Part shown: piece after piece, positions 14,484-22,815 of the stretch | Layout of the letters: every line of letters starts with the position of its first letter | Numbering within the stretch: the first letter of the stretch is position 1 | NCBI RefSeq assembly: GCF_900107585.1 | Contig: NZ_FNQM01000007.1 | Span: 62,001-126,000, forward strand | Source: Rubrimonas cliftonensis | Lineage (GTDB): Bacteria; Pseudomonadota; Alphaproteobacteria; Rhodobacterales; Rhodobacteraceae | DNA: 64,000 nt | Direction: 5' to 3' | Notes under the pieces: generated by a model | What the model saw: only the letters and a program-made list of their open reading frames with translations | Told to the model about the DNA's origin: nothing | The model's database searches: none | Made by a program: the position numbers and the translations under genes

Positions 14484-15092
14484 ATGGGGGATGTCATGGC
14501 GCAGGGCGCGACGCGCGGCGCGGAAGCGATCGGAGACGTGCTGGATGGGCTGAAGCAGGCCAACCACGGCGACGACATATCGGTGGGCGAGGTGCTCGGC
14601 GCCCTGGAGGACCGCTCTCTTGGGGTGATCATCGCCGCTCTGGGGCTCATCGCCGCGCTGCCGGTGGTCGGCGCCATACCCGGCGTATCGGTCACGATCG
14701 GCCTTCTGGTGCTGATCGCGGTGGCGCAGGCGCTGAGAGGGCGCAAGGGTCTCTGGGCGCCGGCCTTCATCCGCCGCCGGGCCATGGACGACGCGGAGTT
14801 CGACGCCGCCGTGGACCGCGTGAGGCCCTACACCGACTGGGTGGACCGCCGCCTCAAGCCGCGCGCCGAGGCGCTGACGCGCACCGAGCCGGCGCGCTGG
14901 GTCATCATCGCCTGCGCGGCGGTGCTGGGGCTCAGCCTCGTGCCGCTCGCCGTGGTGCCCTGGGGCGTGCAGGCCCCCGCGGTCGGCCTCGTCGCGCTGG
15001 GGCTGGCGCTGATGACGCGCGACGGTGCGATGGCGCTCGTGGGCTACGGCTTCGCCGCCGCCACCGTCGCCATCGCCGCGCTGATGCTCTGA
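14484..15092 (+). CDS. exoD: ExoD-family membrane protein
   Basis: This 202-residue ExoD-type inner-membrane protein has a hydrophilic amphipathic start, then the conserved HGDDISVGEVLGALEDRS and family-typical LGVIIAALGLIAALPVVGAI segments, followed by three to four helices. ExoD was found in Sinorhizobium as needed for exopolysaccharide production and alkaline tolerance; its mechanism is unknown. ATG at 14484 has GGAGA upstream; a second ATG at 14496 is possible. The last gene of the kinase-side block, with its own EcfG-like promoter. Confidence 0.85.
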   Translation: MGDVMAQGATRGAEAIGDVLDGLKQANHGDDISVGEVLGALEDRSLGVIIAALGLIAALPVVGAIPGVSVTIGLLVLIAVAQALRGRKGLWAPAFIRRRAMDDAEFDAAVDRVRPYTDWVDRRLKPRAEALTRTEPARWVIIACAAVLGLSLVPLAVVPWGVQAPAVGLVALGLALMTRDGAMALVGYGFAAATVAIAALML

Positions 15093-15106
15093 AAAAGATC
15101 GTTCCT

Positions 15107-15131
15107 GGAACTAATCCAAAGCCGGAGCGTT
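15107..15131 (+). promoter_or_regulatory. EcfG-type promoter for the second DUF1328 gene
   Basis: GGAAC (15107-15111), 16 bases, CGTT (15128-15131) is a perfect match, 33 bp upstream of the ATG at 15165. Confidence 0.85.
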
Positions 15132-15164
15132 TTCAGTGTATCGGTCAACTTCCAGGAGGTTCCC

Positions 15165-15341
15165 ATGCTGGGCTGGGCTCTTACTTTTCTTGTCGTCGCA
15201 CTGATCGCGGCACTATTTGGTTTTGGCGGCATCGCTTCGGCGTCAGCCGGCATTGCACAGCTTCTGTTCTTCGTGTTTATCGTGCTGTTCGTGATCGCCA
15301 TCATCGCGAATGCCGTCCGTGGCCGCTCCCCGCGGATCTGA
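15165..15341 (+). CDS. DUF1328 small membrane protein (second copy)
   Basis: This 58-residue protein reads [20 protein letters not shown], then [16 protein letters not shown] and a second helix ending [10 protein letters not shown]. It aligns end to end with the DUF1328 protein at 7099-7275 and has two transmembrane helices. A textbook AGGAGG lies five bases before the ATG, and a perfect EcfG-type promoter precedes it. Codon use is unlike the neighbours (ctt, ttt, act, gca and cta codons in a GC-rich genome), which may reflect recent acquisition or selection on mRNA structure. Confidence 0.9.
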   Translation: MLGWALTFLVVALIAALFGFGGIASASAGIAQLLFFVFIVLFVIAIIANAVRGRSPRI

Positions 15342-15392
15342 TGGACGCGTCGACCCAGCCGCCGCGCCGCCATGCGGCGGCCTGCCCGCTCC

Positions 15393-16157
15393 TCACCGGA
15401 TGAGGTGCGGGCGTCGCGTGAACTGGAGATAGCCGCCGTCGAAGCCGGCGATGCGCTCCAGCGCCTTGCGGTCGTAGATGATCAGCATCCCGTTGCGGAA
15501 CGAGATCACCCCGTCCCGGTCGAAGGTCCGCAGCACCTTGTTCATGTGCACGAGGCTGATGCCGAGGATGTCGGCGAAATCCTCCTGACTGAGCGGGACG
15601 AGCAGCTCTGGAAACGTGACCAGGTCGATGATCTCGAGTCGCGACACCAGCTCGCACAGCACATGCGCCGCACGCGCCCGCGCGCTGCGCCGGCCAAGCG
15701 AGACGATCCGCTCGGCGAGTATGCTCTCCTCGTGGGCGTTCGCCCAGGCGAGCGCCGTGGCGAGGTTGGGGATGCGGCCCAGCGCGTCCTTCGCGGCGTC
15801 GGGATTGATCTCGAAGGCCGTCACGAAGTTCTTCGCGACATGGTCGAACTCCGAGCTGCGGAACAGCATCGCGTTCAGCCCGACGAAATCCCCCGGAATC
15901 GCGACGTTGACGATCTGCCGCGCGCCGTTCTCCAGCGTGCGCGAGCGCACTGTCCAGCCGGAATCGACGAGAAAGATCGCCTCGTAGTCCTGCCCCTCGC
16001 GGATGATCGAGGCGCCGGGCTCGAACTCGCGCACCCGCACGCACAGCTCCTCCAGCACCGCGCGCACCGCGTCGGTGACGGGGAAAAAACCCTCGAGCTT
16101 CTGGGCGAGCGCCTTGCTCATCGTCCCGAGACGTTCATGCCGGCCCTCGTGCAGCAT
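15393..16157 (-). CDS. Crp/Fnr-family transcription regulator
   Basis: This 254-residue regulator has an N-terminal cyclic-nucleotide-binding-like beta barrel (about residues 15-140, with PGASIIREGQDYEAIFLVDS and IPGDFVGL) and a C-terminal winged helix with recognition region LSQEDFADILGISLVHMNKV. The four N-terminal cysteines of an Fnr iron-sulphur cluster are absent. Start at 16157 (GGGAG ten bases upstream) is preferred; ATG at 16121 is an alternative. Its effector and targets are unknown. It is convergent with the second DUF1328 gene, at the edge of the stress island. Confidence 0.85.
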   Translation of the reverse strand: MLHEGRHERLGTMSKALAQKLEGFFPVTDAVRAVLEELCVRVREFEPGASIIREGQDYEAIFLVDSGWTVRSRTLENGARQIVNVAIPGDFVGLNAMLFRSSEFDHVAKNFVTAFEINPDAAKDALGRIPNLATALAWANAHEESILAERIVSLGRRSARARAAHVLCELVSRLEIIDLVTFPELLVPLSQEDFADILGISLVHMNKVLRTFDRDGVISFRNGMLIIYDRKALERIAGFDGGYLQFTRRPHLIR

Positions 16158-16376
16158 CGACGTCGGTCTCCCTTCCCGCCCCGCTTCGCCCCGGAGGCTG
16201 GGGGGCGAGACCGCGCGGATCGCAGGCGCGACCAGCTTCGCCATGGCTCCGACCGGCGCCGGGATGCGCCGCGTCGGACCTGATTCTGCTAGTCCGTTCG
16301 GGGCGCCGCGGCAATACGGGACGCGCCGCCCGCCGCGCCGCGCCCCGGGCTTCGCGGCGCCCCCGGGCCCACCCTC

Positions 16377-17630
16377 CTACGCCGCCGGCGCGGCGCCGGC
16401 CGCCGGCGGGGCGTCGCCCTGCAGCCGCCCGAGCAGCGCCGCGCCGCTGTCGATCACGCCGCGCAGCCGCTCCTCCAGCCGCGCCATCTCCGCCAGGTCG
16501 CCGCGCAGCCCCTCGCTGCGGTCGCCGAGATCGGCCAGGGCGCGGAACAGCGCCATGTTCGTCTCGACCTGCCGTTCAGCGTGGCTGACGACGGCGCGCA
16601 GCCGGTCCTGGATCGCGGAGACGTCCGGCGCGTGGCCGCCGCCCTCGGCGGCGCGGCGCAGGCTCTCGATGCTCTCGCCCATCGCGTCGAACCACTCGTT
16701 CGAGAGCATCGGCTCGCGCCGCGCGCCCAGCATCGCGTCCCGCTCCACCCGGCGCATGCCTGCCGCGAAGTCGTCGAGCTTGCCGCGCAGGCCGGTCTGG
16801 ATGCGCACGATGTCGTCGTTGACCGCCACCACCCGGCGCAGCACCGCGTCCAGCTCGCCCACGACGCGGCTGATGCGGTCGAGGAACATGTTGAGGTCGC
16901 GCGACAGCGCGCCGAACTCGTCGAGGCTCGCCACCTCCACCCGCCGCCCCAGCCCCCCGAAGGCCCGGCTGAGGTCGGACACCACCGAGCGCAGGCGCAG
17001 CAGCGGCGCCATGCGCGCCCGCAGGATCGCGAACAGCAGCAGCGTGTGCAGCACGATCTTGCCGATCGACAGCATCCCGGTGAGCTGCAGGCTCGACCAC
17101 CAGGCGGCGAGCTCGCGGTCGAGATAGCTGCGCGCCGTCACCACCCCCAGCACCTCGCCGATCTCGGCCCTGACATGGCAGGTCTGGCAGAACGCCTCCG
17201 CGCGGATCTCGACGCGGCCCTCGGCGTGGGCGCCTTCCGGCCACGAGGCCCGCGACGCGCCGAGCGGCGTGAAGCCGAAGGCCTCCTCTATCGAGGCCAC
17301 CGTCACCGCGCTGGGCTCGATCGCCAGGGCCCAGCCCAGTTCGCGCAGGTTCTCCTGGATGATCGGGTAGAGCGCCCGCGCCGCCACCGGCCCGCCCTCG
17401 TTGAGCATGATGGCGCGCACGTCGTCGGCCACCTCGGCGGCCTTCGCCTGCGCCTTCGCCTCGCCGTTGGCGCGGAACTCGTAGACCACGAGTCCCGCCT
17501 TCAGCGCGAACTCCGCCGCCGTCACCAGCACCAGGATCACGAAGAAATCGCGGATCATCGTCACGAGGAACGAGCGGTCGAACCCGCCCAGCGGCGCCTC
17601 CCGCGCCGTGTCAGCCCCGCCAGCCGCCAT
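16377..17630 (-). CDS. Orphan membrane HAMP protein with periplasmic CXXCH haem site
   Basis: This 417-residue protein has TM1 at about 24-45, a periplasmic domain of about 135 residues carrying FCQTCH (C148, C151, H152), TM2 at about 183-203, and a HAMP domain at about 204-258 (MAPLLRLRSVVSDLSRAF, then VEVASLDEFGALSRDLN). A long helical coiled coil runs to the C-terminus. CXXCH in a periplasmic domain is the covalent c-haem attachment signature, so it may sense redox state, oxygen or NO. It has no kinase, cyclase or methyl-accepting signalling tip, so its output is unclear. GGAGA precedes the ATG. Confidence 0.75.
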   Translation of the reverse strand: MAAGGADTAREAPLGGFDRSFLVTMIRDFFVILVLVTAAEFALKAGLVVYEFRANGEAKAQAKAAEVADDVRAIMLNEGGPVAARALYPIIQENLRELGWALAIEPSAVTVASIEEAFGFTPLGASRASWPEGAHAEGRVEIRAEAFCQTCHVRAEIGEVLGVVTARSYLDRELAAWWSSLQLTGMLSIGKIVLHTLLLFAILRARMAPLLRLRSVVSDLSRAFGGLGRRVEVASLDEFGALSRDLNMFLDRISRVVGELDAVLRRVVAVNDDIVRIQTGLRGKLDDFAAGMRRVERDAMLGARREPMLSNEWFDAMGESIESLRRAAEGGGHAPDVSAIQDRLRAVVSHAERQVETNMALFRALADLGDRSEGLRGDLAEMARLEERLRGVIDSGAALLGRLQGDAPPAAGAAPAA

Positions 17631-17770
17631 GCCGCTCTCCCCGCGCCCTGTACCCGCCCGGCGCGTCTCGTTCGCCCGCCAGCCTGCGGCAACATAACGC
17701 GGACCGGGTCGATGTCGATGCGCGACGGAGGTTCGCTTGAGCCCGGCCCGCCGCCATGGGACAAGTCGCC

Positions 17771-18898
17771 ATGGCGCGTTTTCTCCATACGGCGGACCTG
17801 CATCTCGGCAAGCGCTTCGGCGCGGCGCCGGAGGCGCTTTCGGGCGCGCTCACGGCGGCGCGGATGGGCGCGCTGGAGCGGCTGGCCGGGGCCGCGCGCG
17901 CCCATGGCGCCGGCGTCGTGCTGGTCGCGGGCGATGTGTTCGACGCCGAGACCCCGCCGCCGCAGGTGATCCGCCAGGCGCTGCAGATCATGGCCGAGGC
18001 GGCCGACCTGCGCTGGGTGCTGCTGCCCGGCAACCACGACCCGCTCGCCGCGGACGAACTGTGGTCGCGGGCGCGGGCCGAGGCGCCGGCCAACGTGACG
18101 CTGGCGCTGACGCCCGAGCCCGTCACGCCAGGGGGCACGCTGGAGGGCGCCGTCCTGCTGCCCGCGCCCTGCCCGCGCCGCCGCCCCGGCCGCGACACGA
18201 CCGAGGGCTTCGACGCCGCGCCGACGCCGCCGGGTGCGGCGCGCATCGGGCTGGCCCATGGCGCCGTCGCCGATTTCGGCGAGGAGGCCGGCTCGGCCGC
18301 CATCGCGCCCGACCGCGCCCGCCGCGCCGGCCTCGCCTATCTCGCGCTCGGCGACTGGCACGGCCAGACGCGCATCGACGCGCGGACATGGTATGCGGGA
18401 ACGCCCGAGCCCGACCGTCACCGGCACGGCCAGCCGGGCCGCGCGCTCGTCGTCTCTATCGAGGGGCCCGACGCCCCGCCGCAGGTCTCGCCGGTCGAAA
18501 CGGGGCGCTACTTCTGGGCCGAGCGCGCGCTGCGGCTGACGGCTGACGAAGACCCCGCCGCGGCGCTCGCCGCCGCGCTGCCGCCGACGCCCGACCGCCG
18601 CCGCACGCTGCTGCGCCTCGCCGTGGAGGGCCGCGCGCGCCTGCCCGCCCGCGCCGCGCTGCTCGCCGCGCTGGAGGCCGTCGCGCCGGACTTCGCGCTG
18701 TTCGAGCCCGATTTCACAGGGCTCTGCGTCGCGCAGGACGCGGCCGACCTCGACGCCATCGACCGCGCCGGCGCCCTGCGCGACGCCGCCGAGACGCTGC
18801 TGGCCGAGGCGCGCGACGCCGGCCGCCCCGTGCGCGAGCGCGCCGCCGCCGAGGCCGCGCTGTCGATCCTCTACGGCTACATGGCCGACGCCCCATGA
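17771..18898 (+). CDS. SbcD/YhaO-like exonuclease subunit
   Basis: This 375-residue calcineurin-like metallophosphoesterase is of the SbcD/Mre11 family, the nuclease half of a DNA-end-processing complex. Metal-binding motifs appear in order: DLHLG, AGDVFD, LPGNHDP, LAHGAV and LGDWHG. The start is taken at MARFLHTADLHLGK because family members begin just before this motif; an ATG 15 bases upstream is in frame. Its stop overlaps the ATG of a 13-codon mini-ORF that leads into the ATPase gene, so the pair is translated together. Confidence 0.88.
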   Translation: MARFLHTADLHLGKRFGAAPEALSGALTAARMGALERLAGAARAHGAGVVLVAGDVFDAETPPPQVIRQALQIMAEAADLRWVLLPGNHDPLAADELWSRARAEAPANVTLALTPEPVTPGGTLEGAVLLPAPCPRRRPGRDTTEGFDAAPTPPGAARIGLAHGAVADFGEEAGSAAIAPDRARRAGLAYLALGDWHGQTRIDARTWYAGTPEPDRHRHGQPGRALVVSIEGPDAPPQVSPVETGRYFWAERALRLTADEDPAAALAAALPPTPDRRRTLLRLAVEGRARLPARAALLAALEAVAPDFALFEPDFTGLCVAQDAADLDAIDRAGALRDAAETLLAEARDAGRPVRERAAAEAALSILYGYMADAP

Positions 18899-18936
18899 GC
18901 GCCCCCATGACCGCCCCCGTGAGCGCCCCGCGATGA
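18895..18936 (+). CDS. 13-codon bridging mini-ORF
   Basis: This tiny frame (MSAPMTAPVSAPR, stop TGA) begins in an ATGA overlap with the nuclease stop and ends in an ATGA overlap with the ATPase start at 18933. It has no gap on either side and is made of a near-repeat of 12 bases. It could carry terminating ribosomes across the 34-bp junction and so couple the two large genes. It is probably not a functional peptide. Confidence 0.4.
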   Translation: MSAPMTAPVSAPR

Positions 18937-21566
18937 GGCTGCGCGCCCTGCGCCTGCACAATGTCCGCCGCTTCGAGGGGCGAGGCGTCGCGCTGGAAGG
19001 CGTAGCCGACGGCGTGAACGTGCTGGCGGCGCCCAACGAGGCCGGCAAGTCGACCTGTTTCGACGCGCTGCAGGCGCTGTTTCTCGAACGCTGCACGGGA
19101 ACCGGCAAGGCGCTGAAATCGCTGCAGCCCTGGAGCGGCGAGAGCGTGACGGTCGAGGCCGACGTCGAGACCGCCGGGGGCCTTTTCCGCGTCCGCAAGC
19201 AGTTCCTGTCTCGAAAGCGGGCGCTGGTGAGCGACCTCGCGGGCGGCGGGATCGTCGCGCAGGGCGACGACGCCGAGGCGTGGATCGCGGAGATGCTCGG
19301 CGGCCCCGGCGCGCCCGCGGGCCTGCTCTGGGTGCGGCAGGGCGCGGTCGAGCTGGGCGGCAGGGGCGAGCCCGCCCCGGCCCACGAGGCCCGCCGCGAC
19401 GCGCTTGCGGCGGTCGCCGGCGAAGTCGAGGCGCTGACCGGCGGGCGGCGGATGGACCGTGCGCGCCGCCGCTGCGCCGAGGCGCTCGGCGCGCTGCTCA
19501 CCGATGGCCGACGCCCGAAGAAGGGCGGCCCGCTCTCCGACGCCCTGGCCGAGGCGGCGCGGCTGGCCGAGCGGGAGGCGGAGCTCGCGGCGCAGGTCGA
19601 GAGCCTCCGCGCCGATCTCGCCCGCCGCCGCGAAGCCCGCCGCAGGCTCGCGGAGATTTCCGAACCGCAGGCCGCGCAGGCCCGAACGGCGGCGCTGACC
19701 GAGGCCCGCGCCGCGCTCAGAACGGCCCAGGACCACGCCGCGCGCGCGGCCGCCGCCGGACAGGCGGCCCAGCTGGCCGCGCTTACCGCCGCGCAGACGG
19801 CGCGGGCGCTCGCGGACTGGCGCGAGGCGCTGGCCGAGGCCGCCCGCCGCGCAGACGCGCTCGACGGGGCCTTCCGCGCCATGGGCGAGGCGGACGCCGC
19901 GGCGGAGGCCGCCGGCCGCGACGAGGCCGCCGCCTCGCAGGCCCTCGCGACCGCCGAGGCCGCGGCCCGCGCCGCGGCGGACGCGCTGGCCGCCGCCCGC
20001 GCGGCCACGGCCGCCCGCGCCGCCGCCGACGCGCTGGCTGCGCGAGAGGAGACGCTGGCCCGCGCCGAGACGGCCCGCGCCGAGGCCGCCGCCGCAAGCG
20101 CCGAGGCCGCCGCCCTCGCTCCGCCCGAGGGCGTCGTCGCGCGCGTCGCGAAGGCGGACGACGCCCTGCGCGCGCTGCGGACCGCCGCCGAGGGCGCCGC
20201 GCCGCGCGTCGTCGTCGAGCCCGTGCCGGGCGCCGAGGACGCCTTCACCGTTTCAGGTCGCGCCGTCGCGCCGGGCCGCGCGCTCAGCGTCGCCACGCCG
20301 CTGCGCATCGAGATCGCCGGCCGCGGCGTCGTCACCGTGAGCCCCGGCGCCGGACCTCCGGACGGCGGGGCGAAGCTGGCCGGCGCGGAGGCCGCGCTCG
20401 CCCGCGCGCTGGCGGAGGCCGGGGCGCCCGACCGCGCCGCGCTTGAGTCCCGCGCCGCGGCCGCCCGCGACTGCGCCGCGCGGGCCGACGTCGCGACGGC
20501 GACGCTTTCGGCGCTCGCGCCGCGTGGCCTCGACGCCCTGCGCGCCGAACTCGCCGCGCTGCGCCGGGCCGGCGCCGGCGCGGCCGAGGCCGACGAGCAG
20601 GCGCCGCCCGACCCAGACGCCGCCGAGCGGGCCGCGCGCGCCGCCGAGGCCACGCTCGCCGCCGCCCGCCAGCGCCAGAGCGACGCGCGCGGGCGCCTCG
20701 CCGGGACCGCAAGCGCGCAGGCCGTGGCGGCCTCCCGTCTCGAGGACGCCCGCCGCGCAGCGGAGGCCGCCGACCGGCGGCTCGGCCCGTCCGAGGCCCG
20801 CACGCCCCGCGAAACCGCGCTCGCCGCCGAAAGCGCCGCCGCCGTCGAAGCCGACGCCGAGGCCCGCGCGACGCTGGAGCGCCTGCGCGCGGCCGCCCCC
20901 GATCTCGCTGCGGCGGAGGCCGCCGAGCGCCGCGCCGTCTCCGCCGCCGCCAACGCCGACGCCGAGATCGCGCGGCTCGGCGTCGAGATCGCGCGGCTCG
21001 ACGGCGCGGTGGAGACGGTGGCCGGCGCCGCCCCCGAAGCGGCGCTCGCCGAGACCCAAGGGCGCCGCGCCGCCGCCGAAGCCCGCGCCGCGGCGCTTCA
21101 GGCCGAGGCCGACGCGCTCTCCCGCCTCGCCCGCGCGCTCGACGATGCCCGCGCCGGCGCCAGCGCGCACTATTTCGAGCCGGTGCTGGCCGAGCTGCGC
21201 CCCCTGCTCGCGATGCTGATGGACAGCGCCGAGATCGCCTTCGACGAGGCCGCGCTGCTGCCGTCGGAGATGACCCGCGCGGGCCGCGCGGAGCCGGTGG
21301 AGAGCCTCAGCGGCGGGACGCGCGAGCAGCTCGCCGTCCTCACCCGGCTCGCCTTCGCGCGGCTGATCGCGAAAGGCGGCGGCGCGGCCCCCGTCATCCT
21401 CGACGACGCGCTCGCCTTCTCCGACGACGACCGCATCGAGCGCATGTTCGACGCGCTGCACCGACAGGCGGGCGATCTGCAGATCGTCGTGCTGACCTGC
21501 CGCCAGCGCGCCTTCGAGCGCCTCGGCGGAACCGTCCTGCGCTTCGAGGACTGGTCGGGAGAGTGA
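18933..21566 (+). CDS. SbcC/YhaN-like AAA ATPase
   Basis: This 877-residue SMC/Rad50-type ATPase is the partner of the adjacent nuclease. The N-terminal Walker A is APNEAGKST (residues 33-41). Long alanine/arginine/glutamate-rich coiled coils fill the middle. The C-terminus has the ABC signature VESLSGGTREQLA, Walker B PVILDDALAFSDDDR and an H-loop-region IVVLTCRQRAF. I see no CXXC zinc hook at the coiled-coil apex; a small folded insert (about residues 400-480) takes its place. This, with the short length, fits YhaN better than E. coli SbcC. Likely role: processing blocked DNA ends. Confidence 0.87.
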   Translation: MRLRALRLHNVRRFEGRGVALEGVADGVNVLAAPNEAGKSTCFDALQALFLERCTGTGKALKSLQPWSGESVTVEADVETAGGLFRVRKQFLSRKRALVSDLAGGGIVAQGDDAEAWIAEMLGGPGAPAGLLWVRQGAVELGGRGEPAPAHEARRDALAAVAGEVEALTGGRRMDRARRRCAEALGALLTDGRRPKKGGPLSDALAEAARLAEREAELAAQVESLRADLARRREARRRLAEISEPQAAQARTAALTEARAALRTAQDHAARAAAAGQAAQLAALTAAQTARALADWREALAEAARRADALDGAFRAMGEADAAAEAAGRDEAAASQALATAEAAARAAADALAAARAATAARAAADALAAREETLARAETARAEAAAASAEAAALAPPEGVVARVAKADDALRALRTAAEGAAPRVVVEPVPGAEDAFTVSGRAVAPGRALSVATPLRIEIAGRGVVTVSPGAGPPDGGAKLAGAEAALARALAEAGAPDRAALESRAAAARDCAARADVATATLSALAPRGLDALRAELAALRRAGAGAAEADEQAPPDPDAAERAARAAEATLAAARQRQSDARGRLAGTASAQAVAASRLEDARRAAEAADRRLGPSEARTPRETALAAESAAAVEADAEARATLERLRAAAPDLAAAEAAERRAVSAAANADAEIARLGVEIARLDGAVETVAGAAPEAALAETQGRRAAAEARAAALQAEADALSRLARALDDARAGASAHYFEPVLAELRPLLAMLMDSAEIAFDEAALLPSEMTRAGRAEPVESLSGGTREQLAVLTRLAFARLIAKGGGAAPVILDDALAFSDDDRIERMFDALHRQAGDLQIVVLTCRQRAFERLGGTVLRFEDWSGE

Positions 21567-21591
21567 CCGCCCGGCCCTGGCGCCGCCGGTC

Positions 21592-22815
21592 CTAGCGCCG
21601 CCGGTCCGAGACGGTCAGCACGCCGGCCCGCTCCAGCGCAGCGATCTCGCCGGGGTCGAAGCCCGCCTCCGCGAGCACCTCGCGCCCGTCGCCGCCCACA
21701 GTCGGCGCGTCGCGCCGCATGCCGAGCCGCCTGCCGCCGAAGCCGAGCGGCAGCGCCGGCAGGCCGACCGCCCGGCCGTCCGCGACCGAGACCTCCACCA
21801 GCCCGCCGGAGGCGCGCAGATGCGCGTCGTCGGCCAGCGCCTCCGGACTCGCCACCGCCGCCCAGGGCAGCCCCGCCGCGCCCAGCTTCGCGCAGAGCAC
21901 GTCGCCGTCGAAGGCCGCGAGCCGCGCCGCGACGTCGGGGATCAGCCGCTCCCGCGCCGCCACCCGCGCCGTGTTGGTCGAAAGCGCGGGGTCGGTTGCG
22001 AGGTCCGACGCGCCGAAAGCCGCGCAGAACGCCGCCCATTGCGGCTCGCTGACGACCGCGGCGAAAATCTGCGCGCCGTCCCGCGCGGTGAAGATGTCGT
22101 AGACGCCCCAGGCCGGCGTGCGCACGCTCATCGGCTGGAGCGGCTGGCCGCTCACCGCCGCCTGCGCGATGTGCTGCGCCACGAGGAACGCGCAGTTCTC
22201 GAACAGGCCCGACGCGACCTGCTCGCCGCGCCCCGTGACCTCCCGTTTTCGCAGCGCCGCCAGCGCGCCGATCGCGCCGAACATGCCGCCCATCACGTCG
22301 TTGACCGAGGCGCCGGCGCGCAGCGGCCGACCTGGCGGGCCGGTCATCCAGGCCAGCCCCGCCATCATCTGCACCACCTCGTCGAGCGCCGTGCGCTCCT
22401 GATACGGCCCATCGAGGAAGCCCTTGTGCGAGACGTGGACGAGGCCGGGGTTGCGCGCCGACAGCGCCTCCCAGCCGAAACCCGCCCGATCCATGGCGCC
22501 GGGGCGGAAGTTCTCCGAAAAGACGTCCGCCCGGTCCACCAGCCGCAGCGCCGCCTCCCGCCCCGCGTCGGAGCGGATGTCCAGCGCCACCGAGCGCTTG
22601 TTGCGGTTGTAGGCGGCGAAGTAGCCGGCGCCTGAGCCGGTCAGGCGTCGCGTCGCGTCGCCCTCGCCGGCCGGCTCGATCTTGACGACGTCGGCGCCGA
22701 GATCGGCCAGGATCATCCCGCAGGTCGGCCCCATCACCATGTGCGCGATCTCGACGACCCGCACCCCGGCGAGCGGCAGATCGCCCTCGGGCACGGTCAG
22801 CCCCGCGCCGCTCAC
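21592..22815 (-). CDS. Class III CoA-transferase (CaiB/BaiF family)
   Basis: This 407-residue family III CoA-transferase moves CoA between carboxylic acids by way of an aspartyl-CoA intermediate. Family stretches: LAGVRVVEIAHMVMGPTCG at the N-terminus, DLGADVVKIEP, then YNRNKRSVALDI, ENFRPGAMDR, and the region of the catalytic Asp in SVNDVMGGMFGA. The GTG start at 22815 overlaps the stop of the HMG-CoA-lyase-like gene (GTGA), so the two are coupled. Together they suggest activation of a branched hydroxy acid to its CoA ester, then cleavage. Substrate unknown. Confidence 0.9.
   Translation of the reverse strand: MSGAGLTVPEGDLPLAGVRVVEIAHMVMGPTCGMILADLGADVVKIEPAGEGDATRRLTGSGAGYFAAYNRNKRSVALDIRSDAGREAALRLVDRADVFSENFRPGAMDRAGFGWEALSARNPGLVHVSHKGFLDGPYQERTALDEVVQMMAGLAWMTGPPGRPLRAGASVNDVMGGMFGAIGALAALRKREVTGRGEQVASGLFENCAFLVAQHIAQAAVSGQPLQPMSVRTPAWGVYDIFTARDGAQIFAAVVSEPQWAAFCAAFGASDLATDPALSTNTARVAARERLIPDVAARLAAFDGDVLCAKLGAAGLPWAAVASPEALADDAHLRASGGLVEVSVADGRAVGLPALPLGFGGRRLGMRRDAPTVGGDGREVLAEAGFDPGEIAALERAGVLTVSDRRR

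Noticed and set aside
17561-20953. Very long minus-strand open frame (over 1100 codons) opposite the SbcCD-like genes
   Set aside because: Alanine/serine/arginine-rich product without domains. The plus-strand genes have clear Walker and metal motifs; extreme GC content removes stop codons on the other strand.
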